A stretch of DNA of 64,000 bases from Symsagittifera roscoffensis (taxonomy: Eukaryota > Xenacoelomorpha > Acoela > Convolutidae), in contig NC_087064.1 in the NCBI RefSeq assembly GCF_963678635.1, positions 17,847,802 to 17,911,801 on the forward strand, written 5' to 3'. Positions 56,717 through 64,000 of the stretch are shown one piece after another (positions within the stretch are counted from its first letter, which is position 1; each line of letters opens with the position of its first letter). Both the position numbers and the translations under genes were made by a program. The notes beneath the pieces are model-generated. The model was not told where the DNA came from. It worked only from the letters and a program-made list of their open reading frames with translations, and did not search any database.

Positions 56717-59605
56717 TCAGGCGATGCTCAAGTAGTACTTCTTGTGAAGATGCACCATTATCTCTGTTTCTGCAAAGACCACATGTAGGATAGCGTACAA
56801 TTCCCTCGAGCTCAGTTTGCCCCTGTTTGGGTCGTACACCGGCATCGAGACCTCCACTATTCCTCTTTCAATCATGAAGTCACGTAGTCTTGTCAGTGCC
56901 AATATCACGTGTTCGGGATCAATTGTGTTTCTGTCGTTGACTCTCGTTACTAGGAAGCAGAGGTATTTGCCCGGGACTTGTGCCACTGACGGTGGAAGCG
57001 CTGCTATGCCTCCCAGTCCTGGCCTCTGTCTGAACAGAAACTCTACGTTCTGGTACTCTCTTTTGAAGTCAGCCTCCAATCTTGATTTGAAACTCATGTC
57101 CGCCGTGATGCAGATCGCGCTGGTCCTGTTTGACAGGATGAAGTCGCTATCCGTTATCATGATGTTCTCTGAGTATTCATTGGGTATTTCGAATTTCGTT
57201 TTGAAATTCCTTCCTATGGTAGGCTCTGGTTCTTCTTCCTCCAGTTCCAATCCGCTTGTTTCCCTCACTTCCTTGAGCTTCTTTATCATCAAATTTTCGG
57301 TGTGGGTAAGTCCTACCCCCACTCCCCGGACAAAAATATTTATCGACGTCCCCGTCGATGTAGTCGGGTCTGAATTGTCCTTGGGGATGTCCAGTGGCCT
57401 GTCTGTTGCTGTCCATCCGAAAAGAGGGTCCTCTGTCTTCATGTAATTTGCTGCTGATACATCGATTTGCTGAATGCTTTGTCCTTCGCGGCTCTCGTCT
57501 TTGACATCACGCATCCACTCTAGAATCCTCAAGTTCGTGTTCTCCCTCCTTTCTATTTCACTCTGCTCGAGATCCGTCTCCAATTCCGGCGTCGAGTAAT
57601 CATCCTGCGGATAATGTCCACCATCGTCAATGACCTGCCATTCCTCTTCGGCTTCCAGTTCGCCTGCGCTTAGTAGTTCATCGCCCAACTTGTCTGGCTG
57701 TATCTTATCGATCAAGAAGTCATCCCCGTACCTATTGTACCTCATACCTGTTCGTTTACGATTGCCAGTCCTGGTTTCCGGTGGTGTTGGTCGATCCGGC
57801 TCCATCCACTTCGGTACCTCGTTTTGCTCTGGGTCGTTCCAGTCTTCTTCTACAAATGAACCTGCATCCGACTCCACTTCTATCTTTTCGTTGTCGTCCA
57901 AACTCAAGTTCTCATTACCATCATTTTTCTCTCTAGTGCCTTTCTCATTCACTTCGCACGCTGGTTCCACCACCAGGTACTGAAGACCTTCCATGTCTTT
58001 TGGTAGGCACCAGTCCTCCGGGGACGGGACGTGAGGCTTCAGATTTTCGTAATGTGCTGCTCGCCCTGTACTCAAGCGATAGAACCGTCCTTGTTGATGT
58101 ACTTCCGTAATCATGAATGGTCCTCTCCATTTCTTGAGTAGTTTCTTTGTTCCCTTGGGCGGTATGACATTTTGGAAGACCCACACGTATTGGCCCACTT
58201 CGTATGGCTTTGCTCTTAGTATCTTTCCGTCATATTTCTTGCGTTGCCTCATTTGCGCTTGCGCCGTGTTTCTCCGACATAGCTCGTTTAGCTCTTGTTG
58301 TCTTTTGATCGCTTCCTTCACGTATGCTTGAGGTGACGTCCTCTTCCCCTCGTACTCCGGGTAGAAGAATGTTATAGGCATTGCCCTTTCCCTGCCTGTC
58401 AACATCATGAAAGGACTGATGCCCGTCGTTGAGTGCTGAGTACTATTATAGGCTCCTACTACCTGTGGCAGATATTTGTCCCAGTCCGTCATGTATCTCG
58501 AGCAGTACACCCTGAGCATGTTGACCAGTGTCCTGTTCTGTCTCTCTACCAACCCATTGGTCTGTGGATGATAGGTCGTCGAGTGTGCTTGAGCAATGTG
58601 TGATCTCTTCATCAATTCTTTTGTCAAGTCCCCCACGAAAGCCTTGCCGTTGTCCGACTGGAAAGTCATTGGACAACCATACCGCGATATCCAATGCGTT
58701 ATCAGGTGATCACATGTCTCCTCTGCCGAGGCTGTCTGGCACGGAACCGCTTCCGCCAACTTGGTGAAGTGATCTATTATAACTAGTATTTGGTTATAAC
58801 CCGACTCCGTCATGCAGATTTTCTGATGGTCTATCTGCACCACTTCATTGAATTCCGAACTCTCGACAGACTTGAGGGGAAACTTCATCTTCCTTGGGTC
58901 TTTTACTTGAAGGCATGCTAGGCAGGCATTCACCCATCTCTCGCAAGCTTTTCTCATTCCCGGCCAATCAAACCTGTGAAGTATCCTTTGTTGTACTTTA
59001 TCTATCCCCTGGTGGCCCATCTGGTCGTGTGATCTGAAAAGCACCTCCGTTTGGTACAATTGTGGTAGTATGATGAGGTTGTGTTTGTGTAATATTTTTT
59101 CCTCATCTCTTCTCTTGCACGCTACCACCCCTTCAGCTGTGTGATAAAGTAAATCTCTCTTTTCTTTGTAGAACTGGCTCAAGATCTTGTAGCTGTCTTC
59201 CTCAAGTTCCCCCTTCTCCTTGACTCCCGAATGGATCCATTTGGAGAGGTTACTTGTCATTTTGTCATTCTTCTGGGCCCTTATTAGGTCAGACAGCCTG
59301 TATCTCGCCGTAACGTGCTCCTTTAGCGCCATGATCTGTCCATTCATTTCACCAGGGTTGTGGATGTCATCGCTCAGCTTCACACATATCATCCTTTTCA
59401 CGATTTTCATGTCGTCTTCTGGTACCAGATTCGTTCTGACGTTTGAGTTGCACGATAGTTCCCTTAGTGGTTTTCTTGAAACTGCTATTTTCTCGAGCTC
59501 TTCACCACCTCGTACCTCTTGTATTTCCAGATTGTACGTCCCTGAAGATGGATCCGTCTGTAATTCCCTGTCGTGCTGTCTTATCTTCCTTCTCTTCCGC
59601 CAGTA
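56717..59605 (-). CDS. Integrase ORF with long C-terminal extension
   Basis: The frame is open from 59605, after a TGA, and overlaps the end of the gag-pol ORF by 104 bases; the first ATG is at 59410. Numbered from that ATG (897 residues), the zinc finger is His128, His133, Cys163, Cys166. The catalytic core has Asp194 (VQIDHQKI), Asp253 (QSDNGKAF) and Glu289 (NGLVERQNR), giving D-58-D-35-E. A GPY/F-like module follows (KKWRGPFMI at 426-434). The integrase inserts element cDNA into the host genome. From about residue 475 an acidic, serine-rich extension of some 420 residues follows, ending in a more hydrophobic, structured-looking part (residues about 760-897) that I do not recognise. No chromodomain motif is seen. 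Because of the upstream open frame, expression by frameshift from gag-pol is more likely than initiation at the ATG. Confidence 0.9.
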   Translation of the reverse strand, partial: YWRKRRKIRQHDRELQTDPSSGTYNLEIQEVRGGEELEKIAVSRKPLRELSCNSNVRTNLVPEDDMKIVKRMICVKLSDDIHNPGEMNGQIMALKEHVTARYRLSDLIRAQKNDKMTSNLSKWIHSGVKEKGELEEDSYKILSQFYKEKRDLLYHTAEGVVACKRRDEEKILHKHNLIILPQLYQTEVLFRSHDQMGHQGIDKVQQRILHRFDWPGMRKACERWVNACLACLQVKDPRKMKFPLKSVESSEFNEVVQIDHQKICMTESGYNQILVIIDHFTKLAEAVPCQTASAEETCDHLITHWISRYGCPMTFQSDNGKAFVGDLTKELMKRSHIAQAHSTTYHPQTNGLVERQNRTLVNMLRVYCSRYMTDWDKYLPQVVGAYNSTQHSTTGISPFMMLTGRERAMPITFFYPEYEGKRTSPQAYVKEAIKRQQELNELCRRNTAQAQMRQRKKYDGKILRAKPYEVGQYVWVFQNVIPPKGTKKLLKKWRGPFMITEVHQQGRFYRLSTGRAAHYENLKPHVPSPEDWCLPKDMEGLQYLVVEPACEVNEKGTREKNDGNENLSLDDNEKIEVESDAGSFVEEDWNDPEQNEVPKWMEPDRPTPPETRTGNRKRTGMRYNRYGDDFLIDKIQPDKLGDELLSAGELEAEEEWQVIDDGGHYPQDDYSTPELETDLEQSEIERRENTNLRILEWMRDVKDESREGQSIQQIDVSAANYMKTEDPLFGWTATDRPLDIPKDNSDPTTSTGTSINIFVRGVGVGLTHTENLMIKKLKEVRETSGLELEEEEPEPTIGRNFKTKFEIPNEYSENIMITDSDFILSNRTSAICITADMSFKSRLEADFKREYQNVEFLFRQRPGLGGIAALPPSVAQVPGKYLCFLVTRVNDRNTIDPEHVILALTRLRDFMIERGIVEVSMPVYDPNRGKLSSRELYAILHVVFAETEIMVHLHKKYYLSIA

Positions 59606-62600
59606 TCATGCATAGACTGTCTTGGTCTTCGCTGCTCTCATCCGAGTCTTCATCCCATTCTTCACGCTCCCCGGACAATTTCCCTTCTCCGGTTTCGTCT
59701 TCTTCCATGAATCTGGACCACTCCCCGGACTCTTGATCTAGTCCCAGGTGTTCAACTTCTTCTCTGAATGTTACTTTCTTATCCCTGACTTTTGTCTGCT
59801 CCAGATTTTTTTCGGGGATTTTTTCAACTAGTGATCGCACAACTTCCTTGCTATCAGTGATGCTTCCTTTTGAGACGTCAGTATTGTTCACTGTTTCTTC
59901 TCTCCGAAGTATGGTTAGTTCCGGTGCCTCCTGACCTCTCCCTTGGATCACGGGCTTGTCATCTGATAGTTTCTCAAGTAACCTCATTAAGTCTTCATTT
60001 ATTCGGACCGTTCCCTCCTCTACCTGGATGAGATCATAACCTTTTGCCTTGAGTGTTTCCCTCACGATCTTGGACTTGAGCATTATTCCTATCGGAACCC
60101 CTCTGCTTTTCTTCAAGATGGTCTTTTCAAGAGGCTCTTTCGGCAATTCGGGATGATCTTCAATCGGTTTGCCTGATTTGTCCAGCCATCTCGTGAGTGG
60201 AAGACTGTCGTACGTTTCTTTGTCCATAAAGGAGAAGCCGTCTTTGATCTCAGGTCTGTCCGCCTCTCTTTGTTCTTGCCTCTCGTAGAACTCCGTCTTC
60301 TTACTCAAGCTGTCAGCATTTTGATGTTTATCTCGTGTTCTGTGCTCAATTATCATGTTGTATCCATCCAAGCGAACTATCCACCTCCCAATATAGCTCT
60401 GGTCCATTGAGTACGTTTTCAGCCAGCTTAGTGCTCGGTTGTCGACTCGCAGCTTGAAGGGCTCACTGCCTAAGTATGCTCTGTATTTTTCGACAAAGGT
60501 GACCACCGCAAACATCTCTGCTTTCGGTGCTCCGTACTTCATTTCTGTGTCACTTAGGACCTTGCTCCCGTATGCTATTGGTCTCAAGACTGTCTTCCCA
60601 TTCCATTCTTGTTCTTGATGGAGAATCCCAGAAATAGCGACTACTGACGCATCCGTGTCTAGCACGTACCTCCCCTTCTCAGTCGGCATACCCAGTACTG
60701 GTGCCTCACACAGCTCTTTCTTTATTCTCTGGAATGACTCTTCTGCCGCGTTGTTCCACGTGAACTTCTTGCCCTTGTGTCTCATTAATTGTTGCATCGG
60801 GTATACCTTGTCCGCATAGCCCTTGATGAATTCTCTATAATAGTTGGCGAAACCCAGGAAGCTCATCAGCTGGTGCTCCGTCTTCGGTGATTTCCAGGTT
60901 AGGACTGCTTCCACGGCGTCTGGGTCAGGTCTGATACCGTGTTTATCTACCATCCTGCCCAAGTATTTAATCGAGTCCTTGAGTATCTCGCACTTTGATG
61001 GTTTACACTTCAGCCCCGATCTTTTCATGCACGCGAACACCTCGTCAAGCCTCTCGATGTGGTCTTCTAGTGTTGGCGTTGCTATTACCACGTCGTCCAC
61101 ATAGCACATTACCAGGTTGCCGTACTTCTTCGTCACGCCTATCAACGCGTGTGCCATCAGCCGCTGAAACGTGGCTGTTGCATTGCAGAGTCCAAACGGC
61201 ATCCGTTTCCATTGAAACAGACCCAACTCGCAGGCGAACCCTGTCTTGTCCCTGTCTTGCTTCCTTAATGGTACCTGCCAAAAGGCCGAGCCTAAATCAA
61301 GAGTCGTAAAAAATTTCGCATCACCTAACTTCGAGAGGCTCTCATCAATTCTAGGTATGGGATAGGCATCCTTCACCGTGACGGAGTTCAGGTATCGAAA
61401 GTCACAACAAAACCTTAACTGGTCGCCTTTCTTTTTGGCCATCACTACTCCACACGCCCACGGTGACTTGGATGGTTCTATCATGTCATACTGTAGTAAC
61501 GTTTCGATTTCTTTTCTACACGCGTCCGATTTGTGTGGGGTCATGCGCCTCGCCCCCTCCCTGTGTGGCACCGCGTTTTCCTCAAGTTCTATTTCATGTT
61601 CAACAAAATTACAACACCCGATATCCGCCCTATGCCTTGAAAAAACCTCCTCGTTCCGCTCTAGTACGTCCTTGATAGCTTCGAGCTGTTCATCTTTCAG
61701 TTTGCCCCTTAAATGTTCAATCTCCGGCAGAACCGGTTTATCAGTTTGCATTTCATCTAGCGTGGGTCGCTCTGGAAAGTTCGAACAGCTCGAAAGCCCA
61801 TCGTCCGTTTCTGACTTAAGTGATTTGATAAGACCTGAAGAATCTTTTATTCTCTGCAATCGTCTCAAGATACAAATTTTGTCCCTGTGATTAGGACAAT
61901 CAACAACTTCATTTTGTTTTGAGTTTTCAATTGTTTCGTATCGAGTTTTAACTGGTAAAGCATATCCCAGCTTCCTCCCTCTCTGTATCGTGATCGGTAT
62001 ATCAAGGGTATTCAACAAGACACTGACGCAGAGGCCGCTCTTGGATATCGAAAATGATCTTCCTAAAACAGCAGCGCTTTGACTATTGGGATTCGGAACT
62101 ATACACACTTGCTTGTTGTCACTTAGTTCATTATAATTTTTCATCCTCAAGCTTACGATTGCCGCTTCATTAGCTTTTAACCTCACTCTCCTACTCAAGA
62201 ATACCGGTGCTTTGTTTTCATTCGCCATTATTAAATTTACCGGTTTGATTGCGTACCTCCTATCCGGGTTCCGTATCCTGAACATTGTATTATTTAGATC
62301 AATCGTTACGTCGAAATTCCTGATGAAGTCTCTGCCCAAAATGAATTGGTCAGATTCATCTAGGTTTTCTACCACGATGAAGCTCATCCACAGGTTACGT
62401 TCCCCCAAATTGAGGGCTATTATCGGCGTCCTGCCCAACACCCGAAGGGCCCCTTTGTTTGCAGCTGACAGCCGTATTCTCGAGTCTATCAAGTCTCCTT
62501 TGTCAAAGCCCATCTTTTCCCATGTTTCGATTGGTATGACGCTCAAGACTGCTCCCGTGTCGAGTAATCCACGTAACTGAGTCTTTTTGCCATTTATGTC

Positions 62601-64000
62601 TAGCACGTGCCCTGTCACGTCTGCTTCCGTCCCGATGTGCATTGCATCTTCTTCGAGCATAGCACAGTGTCCAATCGATCTTACTTTCAATTCTTCTTTC
62701 CCTACATAGATTTGTCCAATTAGGTCTTCGTCGCATGTTATCATCGTCTTGGTATAGATGTTGATTCCATCTATATTTAGCATGACCTCGTGTGGACCAT
62801 AAGCTTCAGTGTACCTATTATCAACACGTACCGATTTGCTGCCCCCTCTCGTGAGTAGTGCCCTGAGCGCTCTAGAAGTCGTTTGTGGACTTATTCCACT
62901 CAAGTAGTCTGCATACACGTCAATGTGCATTATCGTCTGGTCGCTCGGCTCGCTCAAGTTTCTGGTTACCTCGTGTCCGCCCACTGTGATTATCGACATT
63001 ATTCTTGCTCCGATTTTCGATATTCCAAAAGGTTTACCTGTCACCATTTTCACGGTGTTACAATTCCCGGTCTTCATTGAGCCCGTTCTAGCCTCTGGTA
63101 TTGAGTTCGATCCGGTTAATGCTTCGTTAAAATTCTGTCTTTCGATCTCCAACTTTAGTCGTTGCTCTATTTCTTTCGCAGCCAGATCTTGTTTCACTTT
63201 GGCAATTGCTTCCGTCGCCGCTTTCTCATAATTTATCTCTAGAGAGCTTCCGGCCGCGGACTCTAACGCACCGCTAACATGTGTAACAGCTTTCACTGTC
63301 TTCGTCGGCAATTCGGTGTTTGGTGCCCCCAAGTTCCTAGATTCAAACTCGTTTTGCCTGTTCCGCTGATTCTGCACCGCCGCTAATGCCAACTTATGTT
63401 TGGGGTGATTCTGGTCCTTGACCGCTTCCCAGAACAAGGGATAATCCATTCTGAAGTGCCCCTCCTGGTTACAGAAGAAGCATCTGGCGCCTATCTTGAT
63501 GATTAAGCCATTATAGTACTCGTGTTCCTCCATCTGACTCATATCCTCCTCATCCGGTGCATAACCTAGGCTCTTCATGCCTTGTTTGTACGTTGTGTAG
63601 TCAGCCACATGATGATCCGCTGACCCGCAGTTCGCGCATGATCTGCGCTTGTCCATATCATCTCTAGGTTTGTACCATGATGACATCTGGGGTTGGCTTC
63701 CCCCTTGCGTGTTCCTGTTTTCAGAATATGAGTACTTCATAAGTTTCATCAGCATGTATTCTCTTGATTTCTGTCTCATTTCCTCTGGGGTAGGTGCGCT
63801 GTCCTTCGACAATGTGTAGTATGTTGCTAACATTGTCCTTAAGTCATCACTTTTCACCCCATCGATGAACTTCGAGGCAATGCTAAAGTTCCGTCTATTT
63901 GTCGACTCCTCTGGGTCACTCCTCCTTCTCAAGCTCTCGAGGTCATCTAGGAACCGATCTATTGACTCGTCGTCCCTCTGCCTTCTCTTTTCAAATCGCA
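59502..64000 (-). CDS. Gag-protease-RT-RNase H polyprotein, 5' partial
   Basis: The frame stays open to the window edge, so the true start lies outside; the codon at 63932 is TTG, not ATG. Numbering from 63932: two zinc-knuckle-like motifs, C99-C102-H107 and C151-C154-H159, each with Tyr (112, 164) where the last Cys should be. The retropepsin site is LLDTGAVLS (Asp458). Reverse transcriptase has LDLGSAFWQVPL (Asp879) and CYVDDVVIA (Asp946, Asp947). RNase H has LDTDAS (1091-1096), Glu1139 and RVDNRALSW (Asp1164). The C-terminal 270 residues are a charged linker containing LLEKLSDDKPV, the part kept in the deleted relatives. It makes the particle protein and copies element RNA into DNA. Ends at TGA 59504-59502, overlapping integrase. 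Confidence 0.93.
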   Translation of the reverse strand, partial: RFEKRRQRDDESIDRFLDDLESLRRRSDPEESTNRRNFSIASKFIDGVKSDDLRTMLATYYTLSKDSAPTPEEMRQKSREYMLMKLMKYSYSENRNTQGGSQPQMSSWYKPRDDMDKRRSCANCGSADHHVADYTTYKQGMKSLGYAPDEEDMSQMEEHEYYNGLIIKIGARCFFCNQEGHFRMDYPLFWEAVKDQNHPKHKLALAAVQNQRNRQNEFESRNLGAPNTELPTKTVKAVTHVSGALESAAGSSLEINYEKAATEAIAKVKQDLAAKEIEQRLKLEIERQNFNEALTGSNSIPEARTGSMKTGNCNTVKMVTGKPFGISKIGARIMSIITVGGHEVTRNLSEPSDQTIMHIDVYADYLSGISPQTTSRALRALLTRGGSKSVRVDNRYTEAYGPHEVMLNIDGINIYTKTMITCDEDLIGQIYVGKEELKVRSIGHCAMLEEDAMHIGTEADVTGHVLDINGKKTQLRGLLDTGAVLSVIPIETWEKMGFDKGDLIDSRIRLSAANKGALRVLGRTPIIALNLGERNLWMSFIVVENLDESDQFILGRDFIRNFDVTIDLNNTMFRIRNPDRRYAIKPVNLIMANENKAPVFLSRRVRLKANEAAIVSLRMKNYNELSDNKQVCIVPNPNSQSAAVLGRSFSISKSGLCVSVLLNTLDIPITIQRGRKLGYALPVKTRYETIENSKQNEVVDCPNHRDKICILRRLQRIKDSSGLIKSLKSETDDGLSSCSNFPERPTLDEMQTDKPVLPEIEHLRGKLKDEQLEAIKDVLERNEEVFSRHRADIGCCNFVEHEIELEENAVPHREGARRMTPHKSDACRKEIETLLQYDMIEPSKSPWACGVVMAKKKGDQLRFCCDFRYLNSVTVKDAYPIPRIDESLSKLGDAKFFTTLDLGSAFWQVPLRKQDRDKTGFACELGLFQWKRMPFGLCNATATFQRLMAHALIGVTKKYGNLVMCYVDDVVIATPTLEDHIERLDEVFACMKRSGLKCKPSKCEILKDSIKYLGRMVDKHGIRPDPDAVEAVLTWKSPKTEHQLMSFLGFANYYREFIKGYADKVYPMQQLMRHKGKKFTWNNAAEESFQRIKKELCEAPVLGMPTEKGRYVLDTDASVVAISGILHQEQEWNGKTVLRPIAYGSKVLSDTEMKYGAPKAEMFAVVTFVEKYRAYLGSEPFKLRVDNRALSWLKTYSMDQSYIGRWIVRLDGYNMIIEHRTRDKHQNADSLSKKTEFYERQEQREADRPEIKDGFSFMDKETYDSLPLTRWLDKSGKPIEDHPELPKEPLEKTILKKSRGVPIGIMLKSKIVRETLKAKGYDLIQVEEGTVRINEDLMRLLEKLSDDKPVIQGRGQEAPELTILRREETVNNTDVSKGSITDSKEVVRSLVEKIPEKNLEQTKVRDKKVTFREEVEHLGLDQESGEWSRFMEEDETGEGKLSGEREEWDEDSDESSEDQDSLCMILAEEKEDKTARQGITDGSIFRDVQSGNTRGTRW

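Larger units (their letters stand above)
46401..64000 (-). mobile_element. Giant Ty3/gypsy-like retroelement with a third ORF
   Basis: More than 17 kb on the minus strand: gag-pro-RT-RNase H, overlapping integrase, a 500-base spacer, a 2959-codon ORF3 and a 3' flank. The 5' end lies beyond the window. RT-RNase H-integrase order, HX4H/CX2C finger and DD35E core are those of Ty3/gypsy. No chromodomain and no envelope are evident. All three ORFs are long and uninterrupted, so this copy may be young. It is visibly GC-richer than the host DNA around the LicD gene. Confidence 0.85.

Noticed and set aside
63930-63932. Start codon for the gag-pol ORF at 63932
   Set aside because: The codon is TTG and the frame stays open to the window edge, so the true start lies outside.

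Overview
The window looks like nuclear DNA of an invertebrate animal. The unique DNA is AT-rich. The one host gene is split by phase-matched GT-AG introns. Almost everything else is retroelement sequence: Ty3/gypsy, BEL/Pao, CR1/jockey-like LINEs and a trace of a Polinton. No rRNA, tRNA, CRISPR or bacterial-style operon is visible, and I cannot name the species. Two runs of exactly 200 N (2532-2731 and 44393-44592) are scaffold gaps, so order and distance across them are uncertain.

Layout. 1-2531: decayed piece of a giant retroelement ORF (ORF3), plus strand. 2732-3905: broken Polinton/Maverick-type DNA polymerase B. 6594-9429: a three-exon LicD/fukutin-family gene, the only intact host gene. 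9430-12060: AT-rich with short tandem repeats. 12060-17761: BEL/Pao element, minus strand, with 5' LTR, tRNA primer site, a small upstream ORF, gag and protease remnants. 17762-26041: internally deleted relative of the giant element with a 35-bp minisatellite. 26042-31013: complete but gutted Ty3-type LTR element with a 5-bp target duplication. 31019-34400: three LINE fragments. 34401-44392: a nearly identical second copy of 13825-23710. 45087-46400: dispersed repeats. About 46400-64000: a giant, largely open Ty3/gypsy-like element on the minus strand.

The giant element is the main attraction. Its first ORF runs off the right edge and holds gag zinc knuckles, an aspartic protease, reverse transcriptase and RNase H. 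Integrase lies in an overlapping frame and carries a C-terminal extension of about 420 residues. A third ORF of 2959 codons follows. It has an N-terminal coiled coil, an SGNH/GDSL hydrolase domain with every signature residue present, a second degenerate SGNH-like domain, and about 1,800 residues I cannot assign. Three further decayed copies of parts of ORF3 occur in the window. One family has lost gag, RT, integrase and the hydrolase domains but keeps the distal part of ORF3, fused to the tail of the pol ORF. The BEL element carries its own small upstream ORF that may also be SGNH-like.

Motif counts and identity estimates were made by eye. Family assignments come from motif recognition without database searches.
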